64,000 nt of DNA from Tolypeutes matacus (Eukaryota; Chordata; Mammalia; Cingulata; Chlamyphoridae), in NCBI GenBank assembly GCA_026826555.1, contig JAKSZT010054335.1, forward strand, positions 9,161,790-9,225,789, in the 5' to 3' direction. This document shows positions 47,610 to 58,512 of this stretch, piece by piece (the first letter of the stretch is position 1; each line of letters starts with the position of its first letter). The notes below the pieces were generated by a model. The model was not told the DNA's origin. It did no database searches and saw nothing but the letters and a program-made list of their open reading frames with translations. Made by a program: the position numbers and the translations under genes.

Positions 47610-47962
47610 TGTCAGGTTAACTCACGTGCCCCAAAAGATGTGCTGCCATTCCAGCCCCGGGTAACTGTGCACGTGGCCTTATTTGGAGTTAGGGTCTTGG
47701 CAGGTGAGGTCAGACCGAACAGGTGGGCCTGGGCCAAAGACTGCTGGCCTTGTGGGAGGGTCCCTCCACAGGAAGACAGCCTCGGGGCGATGGCGGCAGA
47801 GGCTGGAGGGCGCAGCACACATGGAGGGCTGGAAGAGGCTTCCTGGCGCCTACGGAGGGAGCGTGGCCCTGCCGACACCTTGATTTGGGACCTCTGGGCT
47901 CCAGAATTGTGGCCCCCCAGTCTGTGGTCATTTACCGTGGCAGCCGTAGGAATCTAAGAATC
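47610..47962 (+). mobile_element. MLT1-type MaLR LTR
   Basis: The order 'cgtgccccaaaagatgtgct', 'ccttatttggagttagggtc', 'ttggcaggtgaggtcagacc', 'gccgacaccttgatttggga', 'gggctccagaattgtggcc' and 'gtggcagccgtaggaatcta' fits a sense MLT1 LTR. Ends are approximate. Confidence 0.8.
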
Positions 47963-49542
47963 CTGAGGCTCTTACCTCCCATTGCTAAGTCGGCCTGACT
48001 GCCGCCGTGGGAATTACAAACTGTTTCTCTTGCAACAAAACGCCTCTCCGTGGGGCTCTGCTGCTCAAATGCGTCGTTCCCGCCCTGCAGTGGGTCATAG
48101 CAGCCGAGTCTAACTCCTGGGTGGAAACGAGCCGGATGGAGGTGCAGATGGAGCAGCCTCCAGCACGCGTCTTAGCTTGTCAGTCCTCAGCGGAGTCTGC
48201 GCAGATGGCTGGGGGTCCCTGGGGCCGATCCCGTCCCTGTCACTGACCAGCTGAACCGAGTAAGGAGACGCCTGGCAGGTCTCACCGAGGCAGCCGACCC
48301 ATTCAGTTCAGCATGACGGCAGCTCGGGGGGATGATGACTCAGGGAAAACGCTTGTTCACAAACTCTTTAAATCAACTGAAGGAAATTCCGAACTTATTG
48401 CCAGAAGTGTGAGTGCACTAGAAACTTCCGAGCAGCAAGCGACCACATTTCTCCAGGAGCCTGATGAAACCCTGAGCCCCCGGCAGGCGTCACGAGGCCT
48501 GCGTTCTGCTTGAGGTGCCTCTGGACCTGCCCTCAGGTAGTCTCCAACAGATTGATTTAGGGAATTGCTAACATATTTATTTGCAAATCTGCTTTACTAT
48601 CTTTTATGAAAGTAATGAGAAATTATTTTTTTTTTACAAACAACTTTTAATAATGCTGGGCAAATTTTTTCTTTATAAGAAGGCATCATATGAAAGCAAA
48701 ATTTAGAATGTTCTGCATCTGTGTTTGCACATATGTAAAAGGCTCAAACTTGTCTAAAAGTCATGTTGACCTGATTCTCAGGCCAGTCTGTCTGCATGTG
48801 CCCAGAGCACATGAGGGCTTTGTCAGAAAAGGCCTTGGTGGGCTCCTGTGCTGCCCGCCTGACCCCTGGAGGCAGGGGGAGCTGGCACCCGGTGGCCAGA
48901 GGCCAGGAGCCAGTCACTCGGTACTGCAGGTTCATCGCTTTCACGAGAATTCCCTAACTTGTGACTTGTTGCCTGCACTTCCTGGCAGAAGTCCTTTTTC
49001 CAAAATCACTTTTTGGTTCCTATTTTCAGATGTGGCTCAAGAACTCTTCATGATTTCTGAATTTCCTCTTTCTGGGGGTGATTATTTTTCTCTTCCCACA
49101 AGGCCCTGCTATCCCTCAGTCTTAGATTGCCTTCACGGGGCACTATATTTTGAAATGATCCCATGTTCCCTTTTGCTTGAATGTCATACTTGGGGTTGGA
49201 AATGTTTCCTTGAGAGACAAGAGTGCTTTTCAAGATTTTCTTTCCTATCGAGCACAGAAAAATGCAATTGTAGTAGAATCTCACAAATAGCTCATGATTT
49301 TACAAATCCCTCACAATGAGGCCACTGGGATTTTTACCAGTGGAATACTTCTTGCCCCAACACATCCAAGATGATTAAAATGTTGGTTCAGAAAAGCAGA
49401 AAGGCAATTTGGTCAATCTCTCCAGCTGTGAAATAAGTACATTTCCTTCTACTTCCTTTTTCTTCACAGCTTCTACTTCTCTTTGAATTTTTGTCTCACC
49501 CGTGTCAGATGCCCTTCTGGCCAAGTAGGCCTTTTTAGGATT
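47963..49542. other. Unassigned sequence
   Basis: No recognisable gene. The 209-codon open frame at 48690-49319 shows no known domain. It lacks an obvious conserved start context or splice frame and is treated as chance. Confidence 0.4.
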
Positions 49543-49985
49543 ATTGGCAATTGAATCGTGTCCCCCATAACAGGCATATCTGAGTCCCAGCCCCGGGTCC
49601 TGTGGTGTGAGCCATTTGTAAATGGGACCTTTGAAGAAGTTCTTAGGGCGCCCAAACCGTGTGAGGTGGGCCTGGTCCAATAGGGCTGAAGGCCCTGTAA
49701 GGAGAGGAAACTGGACATGGAAGGAGAAGCCACGGGGAGCACCAGAAGGAGGAAGTCAACGGAACCCGGAGGAGAAAGGAGAAGATGCTACCATGGGCAT
49801 GACCGTGTGATGGAAAAGGCAAGGACCAGGGATCGCCAGCAGACAGCCAGAGCGCCACAGGCTTCGGGGAAGCACGGCCTGGCTGATGTCTTGATGTTGG
49901 GCCTCTCCTAGCCTCAAAACTGTGGGCGATAAATCCCCGTTGCCTGAGCTGGCCACTGCACAGTCTTTGCTCTGGCGCAGGGAAC
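49543..49985 (+). mobile_element. MLT1-like MaLR LTR
   Basis: The order 'caattgaatcgtgtccccca', 'ccatttgtaaatgggacctt', 'tgaagaagttcttagg', 'aagtcaacggaacccggagg', 'ggcctggctgatgtcttgat' and 'cctcaaaactgtgggcgata' then 'aatccccgttgcctgagctg' matches the LTR type that also ends the antisense elements at 28.1-28.9 kb. It is a solo copy. Confidence 0.75.
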
Positions 49986-50239
49986 CCAGAGCAAGGGCCT
50001 GACATTGTCTGTGGAGCTAAGTGGAGAAATGGAAGCGGCCAAGAAGGATGGCCAGTTTCCTCCTTGACATTTCCCAACAGAAAATTGGAAAACTCTAGTG
50101 AAAAGGAACTATAAGAGCAAGTGATTGTTATCTACAGTGTTGCCCCATGTTATTGCTGCCCTGACCTATTCCAAAGGGACAGAATGTTCCAGAATGTTCT
50201 AGAACACTGTCCAAATGCATCTGTGCATGAGTCTTAGGG
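49986..50239. other. Unassigned short stretch
   Basis: Nothing recognisable. A short 'ccagaatgttc' repeat appears near 50185-50200. Confidence 0.4.
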
Positions 50240-50440
50240 CGGGCAGGCCCGAGTCTGTACCCCACGTCTGCCAGTTGCTTCTCATCGAGTGACCCAGGAC
50301 AAGCCTCGTAGCCTCTTTATGCATAAACACTGAGTGCTTTAAAACGTGGATGATGACTTTCTTCTCCCAGGGTGGAGGTGAAGCTTCAGGCAGGGACTGC
50401 ACAGGAAGAGCTCAGCACAGAGCAAAGCCAGAGGAGAGGG
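50240..50440 (+). repeat. MIR-type SINE fragment
   Basis: The order 'cgtctgccagttgcttctca', 'gtgacccaggacaagcct', 'cgtagcctctttatgcataa' and 'cacagagcaaagccagagga' follows a sense MIR. Heavily diverged. Confidence 0.45.
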
Positions 50441-50548
50441 TCAGTAAACCACAGGTGCTGGAATGGGCCTCGTATTGCTTCTATGGAGGTGGAATCAGGT
50501 TCATAGGCGCTTTAAAGGAAAATCATGAGGGAGGAAAAGAGGGGCAAA

Positions 50549-50770
50549 GTGCACACGTGTGCATGCACATATGCACACGTGCTTATGTGCACCCTGAGTG
50601 TATGCACATGAGTGCACATGTGTGTACATGTGTGCACCTGTGTGTTTATCTGTGTGTCCATGTGTGCATGTGTGCACGTGTGTGTCCGTGTGTGTTTATC
50701 TGTGTGTGCGTGTGTGTGTGCACATGAGCATGCACATGTGCAGTCATGTATATCCACGTGCGTGTGCAAT
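50549..50770. repeat. TG/CA-rich alternating tract
   Basis: More than 200 bases of imperfect 'gtgtgcatgtgtgcac' type sequence. Cysteine/valine-rich (plus strand) and His/Thr-rich (minus strand) open frames are artefacts. This is the third such tract in the window and the closest to strict alternation. Confidence 0.85.
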
Positions 50771-51384
50771 CATACTTGGAGTTCAGCTGTGTTTCCTTGC
50801 TGGTGATGACACAATTAAAGCTGCCGTAGCTCTGTGAGGAGGGTCCAAAATGCCTCACCGTGTGAAAAGCAATGTCCGTTACTGGGAGGTGAATGGAATA
50901 ACGAAGGTGAGCATACACAGGGCACTGGCTGTGTCTGGGGGTCAGAATGCCAGTTGCCTCTTGTGTGGTTCCAAATCTGCCCTCCTGCTGGACAGGCATG
51001 TCACTGCCGGATCTTAGTGCATTTGGACCTGTGGGCCTGGCTGTGTCCAGGGCTCCTTAGCACCTGCTGGCTGCCATCGCCAGGTTCCTCCAGTGCCTTA
51101 GCAAGGGCATCTTGGAGAGCTGGATTCCCAAGAAGGACCCCAGAGCTGGGAAGACTCTAGATCTTGAGGAGTCCAGGATGGGCAGGGAGAGGGGGAGTCT
51201 GTGATCCAGGATTCAAGCTTGTCAAGAATGCAGAGAAGACTGCCCGGAAGCAGTACTGGCTTGGGGAGGGGAACTCAGGGAGAGGGGAAGCATTTTAGGT
51301 TCCTGCTGAGGACGTGCCCGCCGGATGTCCACCACGAGCAGCAGCGGGCGAGCGCAGAGGTGTTGCAGTGTCCAGCTGAATTCC
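50771..51384. other. Unassigned sequence
   Basis: Nothing that can be named; no exon features. Confidence 0.4.
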
Positions 51385-51515
51385 CGTAGGCCTCCATTTC
51401 CTTCTTTGCAAAGCAGGAATGATAATACTGCCTCTTTCACTGGGCCATCGAAAGGAGTGAGCTCATGCAAAGAAGTGTGGCACAGGGTGTGGCACAGGGT
51501 GTGGCACAGGGCATG
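51385..51515 (+). repeat. MIR SINE fragment with tandemly amplified 3' tail
   Basis: The segment 'gcctccatttccttctttgc', 'aaagcaggaatgataatact' and 'gcctctttcactgggccatc' fits a sense MIR. Its 'gtggcacaggg' segment, where MIR has a 'gtgcctggcacatag'-type sequence, occurs three times head to tail (51477-51510). Confidence 0.7.
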
Positions 51516-51539
51516 ACTCTTATTTTTGTATTGCTCCAT

Positions 51540-51800
51540 ATATTTAAAAAATTTAATTGTGGTAACATATATATAACATAAAATTTTAAGTGTTTTTAAG
51601 TATAAAATAGTGTTACTTACAGTTACAATATTGTGCTGACATCACCTCTCTCCATTACCAAAATTTTTCCATCACCCCAAGCAGAAATTCTGTACCTGCT
51701 GAGTGTTCACTGCCCACTCCCCTGAGTATGTCTTTTGTCTTTGTTAGCTGTCACGATTTTTCCAGGAAAGTCCCAAGATTTATCACTGTGTGTTTCAATT
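51540..51800 (-). mobile_element. L1-type 3'UTR fragment (antisense)
   Basis: The order 'taattgtggtaacatatata', 'taacataaaattttaagtgt', 'catcaccccaagcagaaatt' and 'ctgtacctgctgagtgttca' is the reverse complement of an L1 3'UTR end. Related to the piece at 42205-42385. Confidence 0.75.
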
Positions 51801-53429
51801 GCCTTGACGGGGCACCGTTTCTTCTTTAATCTCTTTCATTTGCCCAGCTCTTTCCTTTGGTTCAAGAATCTTCAAAATCCTTACCAAAGGAATTTGTTAA
51901 GCACCTAATTGTAAGTGTCTTCCAGCTGCGGTGTGAGAATCTGGCTCCACTTCTGAAAGGGAACGTGGGCTTCTTAGCCGGTCTTAGCCTCTGTTCTGGG
52001 CCCAGCAGGTGTCAGGCAGGAAGAGGGAAGCTTTCTGTTAGATACAGGTCACTGACAGTGGGGATCAAGGACCTGTTATCAAGTGGCTAAAGAAAGTTTA
52101 GGGGCATAGATAATCCTTGTCCAATACAACGCTTAACGGAATGACAAAGGAAGACACAGGCGTTTCTAAACATTAGTTAGTAAAGTTGTTCAGCTGCAGA
52201 CACTACAAAAGAAGAATGCATAGGAAGGTTATCAATTTATAGAAATGAGAACAATTCAGGTATTTTTCTGGAAGATGATTGACAAGTCAACACTCACAGG
52301 CTTAAATGTTGACTTCAGCAAATGAACGTTATGAAAACAGACTTTCATAAGTATACATAAAGTCAGAGAAATCTACGAGGTAAGGATTAAAGGGGATCTG
52401 AACAACTGGACTTTTTTTTTCAAGGAGAAGAAAATAGAAGGATACAAAAAAATATTCATACTTTCTTTGGCTCCAATGAAAACCGGTAAAGGAGGAAGAA
52501 AAAACATGTTCATGTTACAAAAGAATGAAATAAAGGGACTACAGGAAAAAATGGAAAGTGGGACAGATCACGGCGCAGAGCAGTGAGGAAGGCTGAGAAA
52601 CAAGGTCGCTCTAGCAAATGCACTTGCAAAGGCAGAGAGGACCACGGGAGCACAAAGGAGAGGGGATGGCCGCCTCGCTCCTCTGTTAGGCAGGGGGGCA
52701 GGGCCTACAAAAGAACAGGGATGCCTGACGCCCCTTAAGAACCTCTGTACTTAAAGGAGAGTAAGAAGTGGGAGTGGAAGGCTCGAACGCGACAGGGAGG
52801 CCTCAGCGTTCGCGTTGGCAGGCTGGGAACTTGCATGTCAGGATGTGAGAATGAAGCACCAAGTCATTTCATGAACGAATTTGTGCACTCAGGGAGACCT
52901 CCAAGTGTAAGAATACCACACCCATACACATTAATACATGCACACACGAAGACTTAGAAAACGTGTCCTATGGAAGACTCCAAATAAGTCTGCCAGCAGC
53001 ATGAACAAAATCCAGAGCAGGGCAAAATCCCTTATCCATCCGAGGAAGGCAGTTTCTCTCTCTGACAGAGGCCTGCTGGTTGACAGTGGTCAGAGGACTG
53101 ATTGCTGACAGTGTGTTTGGCTTTTAGAGAGAAACCCAGCGGCTCTCCACATGGTGGTGAGTGGACTCAGCCACGTGCCAGGACCACCAGCATACATGGC
53201 TGCCCTTTGTTCCGTGCATCATGAGCTCTCCACTGTCTGTTTAATTTCATAGCAGAATGTATATGAAGGGAAATGGATTGCATGGGTTCTATGACGATTT
53301 TCCTCTGTTCCTAAAGTTATTGCAATATTTGGTGAGATTTGAAATGAGCTTTGATTTCATGAAAATACTTTGACTCTCAAAGGACAGAACCCTCATGCCC
53401 TTTGCATATGTCCAGTGAACCTTGCTGTA
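51801..53429. other. Unassigned, A-rich sequence
   Basis: No gene or repeat is recognisable. Frames are short and the sequence is stop-rich. Confidence 0.45.
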
Positions 53430-53933
53430 ACAGTTGGCCATTTTGATGTAATTATGAATTCCAAAAATATAATTAAATCATGCTTGTAAACTGATCTATT
53501 AATCTGGGCATGATTAGGTTAGGATTAGGGCGTTGAGCCCCACCCCTTGGTGGGTGGGGAATTGAGTATAAAAGGCAAGGCAAAGGACAGTTGAAGCAGT
53601 CTTTTGAGAAACAGTTTTGATGTTGGAAAGAAGGCCCCAGGAGAAGAGAAGCAAGCCATTTGCCTGATCGTCTACAGCTGACCTTGTGGAGGAAACAGGA
53701 GCTAAGCCCGGAGAGAAACACAGCCCCGGGAAGAGAGGAACCCCAGAAGCCTGAACCCTGGTAAACGCTGGCAACTGCCTTGCCCTAACACGTGGCAATG
53801 GACTGTGGTGAGAGAAGAAACGTAACGCTTTATGGCCTGGTATCTGTGGACTTCTACCCCGAATAAATACCCTTTATAAAGACCAACCCATTTTTGGTAT
53901 TTCACATTAGCACCCCTTTGGCTGACTAATACA
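53430..53933 (+). mobile_element. Solo ERV-type LTR
   Basis: The stretch holds LTR hallmarks in order: a promoter-like 'gtataaaaggcaaggcaaag' near 53568, 'agctaagcccggagagaaac' in the middle, an 'aataaa' polyadenylation signal near 53863, and the terminal 'ggctgactaatacaC' ending at about 53933. I recognise it as a common xenarthran LTR but do not know its family name. No internal retroviral sequence is attached. Its ending 'ctgactaataca' is shared with the ERV-L LTRs 275 bases downstream. The 5' limit is uncertain: it may start at 53511 (tgattagg) instead. Confidence 0.6.
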
Positions 53934-54207
53934 CTCGCCAAAGCTCGTCTTTGGTCTTGGCTCTTCTCTACAGGACCTCTGCGACTCTTCTCCTTTGAGC
54001 CTCCTTTCAGCTCCAGCAACCTCTTTCTGCACCTCTCTGCCAGGACGATTGAGGAGAGTTTGTACAAAAGTCCATTTTATGAAATAGACTTTTAAGAAAT
54101 ATTATTAAGTACAAAAAGTTTTCTATGTTCAATTAAATTTGGAGAAAGTTAGTTTAAACACTTAAATGGGTTCTTTACTGTGAGCCTTAGCATATTTTAA
54201 ATATGCT
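53934..54207. other. Unassigned spacer between the solo LTR and the provirus
   Basis: About 270 bases of non-repeat-like sequence. Its last five bases (atgct, 54203-54207) form the left half of the provirus target-site duplication. Confidence 0.5.
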
Positions 54208-54651
54208 TGTGAAGGTTCAGCTAACATGTCAACTTGTCCAGGTCATGGTGCCCAGTTGTCTGGTCAAGTAAGCACTGGGCTAATTGTAATACAAGGGCAT
54301 TTCATGGTTTTTAATCATCAGTGAGTTGATTGCACAGATGGCTGGTTATATCTACCATCAACAAAGAAGATTGCCTTCAGCGAAGAGTGAGGTCTCATCC
54401 AATCAGTTGGAAGTCTTAAAAGGAGAAATGACTTCAGCATTTAGGGAGAGAATTTCTATCTCTATGTCAAACAGCCAGTATCTCCTGGGAACTCATTGAG
54501 AACCTTCATCGGAGCCCCTGACTTTTAGCCTGCCTTATGGAATTTGGACGTCTGCATCCTCATGGTCACGCGAGACAATTTTATAAAATCTTATACTCTT
54601 TATAGATAGCTCGTGTTGGTTCTGTTTCCCTAGAGAACCCTGACTAATACA
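54208..54651 (+). repeat. ERV-L provirus 5' LTR
   Basis: 444 bases. It pairs with 60162-60601. It contains 'gtgcccagttgtctggtcaa', 'tcatccaatcagttgg' (a CCAAT box), a 'cttaaaagg' TATA-like element near 54415, and ends in 'ctgactaataca'. The polyadenylation signal seen in the 3' LTR is altered to TATAAA (54582-54587) here. The family resembles the MLT2/HERV-L LTR type ('tgtcaacttg' start region, same ending). Confidence 0.85.
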
Positions 54652-54654
54652 GCT

Positions 54655-54672
54655 TGGTACCAGGAATGGGTC
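54655..54672 (+). other. Primer binding site, leucine-tRNA type
   Basis: The sequence 'tggtaccaggaatgggtc' starts three bases after the 5' LTR. It complements the 3' end of a leucine tRNA (…TGGTACCA reversed with CCA). HERV-L is named for this primer. The sequence differs slightly from the best-matching consensus. Confidence 0.8.
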
Positions 54673-56375
54673 TTGAGACACAAAATCTTAAGAATAGGAT
54701 TTCTGAATTGGTTCTGGGATTTTTGCAATTGGCTTCCTACACTGATTAGATTCAAGGGCACTAGTGGCTCTGTTTCCAATAATCAAGAGGCTACTGACAG
54801 TCCATGGCATGAGTTGGCAATAGAAATAAGCAAAATATCACCACTAGATATGACTACTTCTATGACTATAAGATGCAAGGATCTGGGAAGAGTGTTTTTA
54901 ACACCTTAACAGAGTTTTTTGGGGTTAAAAGGTACAATGATATTGGCTGGCTGTGCCTATATATGCTGGATACAGTTACAAAAGAAAGAAAGTCTTGAAA
55001 TTTGCAACTTAAGCACCACATGAGTGATGTGGAAGCTTATATGTGTGCCCTGAAATAAAATCTTGTTTTGTGCATCTGCAGACTTGAGATCTCTGAAAAC
55101 CAAACCCAGAGTCTCATTCTGCAAGTAGCAGAGTTACAACAGAAACTAAAATCTCAACCTTGCAGAATGTCTGCTGTTAAAGTGCGGGCATTGATTGGAA
55201 AGGAGTGGAGCCCTGAGGATTGGTATGGAGACATAGGGATGATGGTGGTGGCAGTGGGGACATTGAAATCCTAAATTCTGCTGAGAGTTTGCCTGAGGAG
55301 ACAACCACCCAACCTCCAGCCTGCCCCAAGGAGTCAGTCATCCAAACCTCACCTGAAGAGATTAATCTTGTCTCACTAGATGAAACTGCAAGGGACTGCC
55401 CTGAGGAATTAGCTTGAAAAACACATCTAATTCTTCTTCTTACCCTCCCCACCACCCCTCTTCTCTTCTAGACCTATAACTAGACTAAAATCACAACAAG
55501 GTCCCAAAGATGAAGTACAAAGTGTGACCCATGAGGAAGACATTATATTCCAAAAGAACTGCATGAGTTTTCTAATTTATATAGACAGAAAGGATAATAA
55601 GGGTGTGGGGTAATGGCAGAAGGAATATAAAGTTGGATCTAGCTGAATTTATTGATATTAACCCTCTAAGCAGAGATTCTGGATTCATTGTTGTAGATCA
55701 AGGGGCTAGAAAGGGCTCTAACAGTTTGTTTGGATGGCTGGCTGAAACATGGACCAAAAGATGGCAGACATTCCCTGAGGTTAAATTGCCAGAATTGCCC
55801 TGGTATACTGTAAATGAGGGGATCCAAAGGCTTAGAGAGATTGGAATGTTAGAGTGGATTTTACCATCTAAGACCTGCCCACCCCCCCAGGAATACCCAA
55901 AGGACACACCTTTCACCAGGACTGTGAGGAATAAATTTGTAAGACTAACTTCATCTGCCCTGAAGAGCTCTGTGGTTGCTCTTCTCTGTAGGTCAGATAC
56001 TACCATGGGATCTTCTGTCACAGAACTAGGATCCTTAAACACTATGGGGATGATCAGATCCTAAGCAGAAGTCAAGTGGCAGCACTTAATTGCCAAAGAC
56101 AAGATGGGCATGGCTATTGCAGTGAAAGGCAGCCTCAAAGCAGCAATCAAAAGAGAATGAGTCTCAGAGTTATGGCATTGGCTAATAGATCATGGGGTAC
56201 CTAGAAGTGAAATAGATGGGCAGTCTACTAAATTTCTTCTGGATCTGTATAAGCAGAAGAGTTCTAGATTGAGTGAACAAAAACCTAACTTGAATTACAG
56301 ACACAAAGAATCACAGCCCCTTAATCAATTCCCAGACTTGAGACAGTTTATAGATCCAGAGCCCCTTGAATGAGG
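54673..56375 (+). pseudogene. ERV-L gag relic
   Basis: Gag structural protein of the virus-like particle. Early parts are seen in fragments (54673-54909 and 55068-55274) that include a heptad-like, glutamine/leucine-rich segment suited to a coiled coil. The best-preserved part, 55603-56064 (about 150 residues), carries the capsid-type sequence of ERV-L gag. A C-terminal piece follows to about 56375 with stops and shifts. Mouse Fv1, a restriction factor, derives from this class of gag, which is why the capsid part is of interest. Here no frame is long enough to suggest a domesticated gene. Confidence 0.75.
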
Positions 56376-56391
56376 GGAAGGCCAGGTCCCC

Positions 56392-56766
56392 TTGGGGAAG
56401 GGCCCTGTTATACTGCCAAAAATTTACACTGTTAATCTTCCTCCCAGCCTTCCTCAGAAAGACCTACAGCCTTTTATCAGGGTAACTGTGCACTGGGGAA
56501 AAGGAAATGATCAGATATTTCAGGGATTATTAGACACTGGCTCAGAAGTGATGTCAATTCCAGGAGACCCAAAACATCCCTGTGATCCGCCAGTCAGAGT
56601 AGGGGCTTATGGAGGTCAGGTGATTGATGGAGTTTTAGCTTGGGTCCATGTCACAGTGGGTCCAGTGGGTCCCAGGACCCATTCTGAGGTCATCTCCCAA
56701 GTTCCAGAATCCATAATTGGAATACACATACTCAGCAACTGGCAGAATCCCTGGCTTGTGGAGTGA
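56392..56766 (+). pseudogene. ERV-L protease relic
   Basis: An aspartic protease domain of about 124 residues. The active-site motif is intact as L-L-D-T-G-S, with the catalytic aspartate codon at 56533-56535. A retroviral protease works as a dimer to cleave the Gag-Pol polyprotein. The frame ends at a TGA at 56764, and reverse-transcriptase-like sequence follows from about 56860 in another frame. Confidence 0.8.
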
Positions 56767-56799
56767 GGGCTAATGTGGTAGGAAAGGCCAAGTGGACGC

Positions 56800-57700
56800 C
56801 ACTAGATCTGCCCTGACCTAGCAAAATAGTAAATCAAAAGCAATACCAGATTCCTGGTGGGATTGCAGAGATTAGTCCCACCATCAAGGATCTGAAAGAT
56901 GCAGGAGTGGTGAATCCCACTACATCCCCATTTGGCCTGTGCAGAAAACAGATGGATCTTGGAGGATGACAGTATATTATCATAAACTTAACCAGGTGGT
57001 GACTCCAATTACAGCTGCTGTCCCAGATGTGGTATCATTGCTTGAGCAAATCAGCACTTGCCCTGGTACCTGGTAATCAGCTATTGATCTGGCAAAAAAA
57101 ATTTTTTTTCTCAATTGCCATTAGTAAGGACCACCAGAAACAGTTTGCTTTTAGCTGGCAAGGCCAGCAGTATACCTTCACTGTCCTACCTCAGGGGTAT
57201 ATGAACTCTCCAGCTCTACGTCATAATATTGTCTGCAGGGACTTTGATCATCTCTCTCTCCCATGCGATATCACACTGGTTCATTATATTGATGATATCA
57301 TGTGAGCAAGAAATAACAACTACTCTAGACATATTGGTAAGGCCTTTATGTGAGAGAGGATGGGAGATAAACCAACAAAAATACAGGGGCCTTCTACTTT
57401 GGTGAAATTTCTAGGAGTCTAGTGGTGTGGGGCATGTCGAAATATCTCTTCTAAAATGAAGGATAAGCTGTTGTACCTGGCCCTTCCTATGACTAAAAAA
57501 AGAGGCACAATGGTTAGTTGGCCTCTTTGGATTTTGGAGACAACACATTCTTCATTTGGGTGTGCTACTCTGGCCCATTTACCGAGTAACCAGAAAAGCT
57601 GCTGGTTTTGCATGGGGATCGGAACAAGAGGAGGCCCTGTGACTGTGCAAGCTGGAAGTATCAATAGTGCTGGAAGTTTCAGTGGCAAATAGAGATGCTG
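56800..57700 (+). pseudogene. ERV-L reverse transcriptase relic
   Basis: RNA-dependent DNA polymerase. The N-terminal finger region is around 56860-56990 with a TGA at 56978; the palm with the Y-I-D-D catalytic box is at 57285-57296, so the two catalytic aspartates survive. A TGA at 57303 follows two codons later. The stretch from 57380 to 57700 holds thumb/connection-type sequence in shifted frames. The 57027-57305 frame is the longest open piece. Non-functional. Confidence 0.85.
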
Positions 57701-58505
57701 TCTGGAGCCTTTGGCAGGCCCCTGTAGGGGAATCACAACACAGACCCTTAGGATTCTGGAGCAAAGCCCTGCCATCCTCTGTAGACAACTCCTCTCCTTT
57801 TGAGATACAGCTTTTGACCTGTTACTGGACCTTAGTAGAGACTGAACGCTTAACCATGGGCCATCAAGTTACCATGAGACCTGAGTTGCCTATCACGAGC
57901 TGGGTATTGTCTGACCCTCCAAACCATAAAGTTGGTCATGCAGAGCAGCACTCCATAATAAAGTGGAAGTGGTATATACGAGATAGGGCTCGAGCAGCCC
58001 TGGAGGCACAAGTAAGTTACTTGAGGAAGTAGCCCAAATGCCCATGGTCACCACCCCTGCCACATTACCGTCTCTTTCCCAGCCCACAGCTTTGGACTCT
58101 TGGGGAGTCCCTTACAATCAGTTGGCTGAGCAAGAGAGAACTCAGGCCTGGTTTACAGATGGTTCTGCACGATATGCTGGTACCACCTGAAAGTGGACAG
58201 CTGCGGCACTGCAGCACCTTTCTGGGACATCCCTGAAGGACAGTGGTAAGGGCAAATCCTCCCAGTGGACAGAACTTTGAGCAATGCACCTGGTTGTTCA
58301 TTTTGCTTGGAAGGAGAAATGGTCAGAGGTGTGTTTGTATGCTGATTCATGAGCTATTGCCAATGGTTTGGCTGGATGTTCAGGGACTTGGAAGGAACAT
58401 GATTGGAAAAGTGGTGACTAAGAGGTCTGGGGAAGAGATATGTGGATAGACCTTCCTTAGTGGGGCAAAAAACATGAAAATATTTGTGTCCCACATGAAT
58501 GCTCC
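57700..58505 (+). pseudogene. ERV-L RNase H relic with connection domain
   Basis: The connection domain is at about 57667-58032. The RNase H core follows with the T-D-G-S motif; its aspartate codon is at 58158-58160. The glutamate-containing helix ('WTEL', about 58265-58275) and the 'ADS' motif near 58340 are visible but interrupted by in-frame stops. RNase H removes the RNA strand during reverse transcription. Confidence 0.75.
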
Positions 58506-58512
58506 CTAGAGG

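Noticed and set aside
48690..49319. A 209-codon open frame
   Set aside because: No domain, signal or splice context was recognised. The frame does not resemble any family I know.
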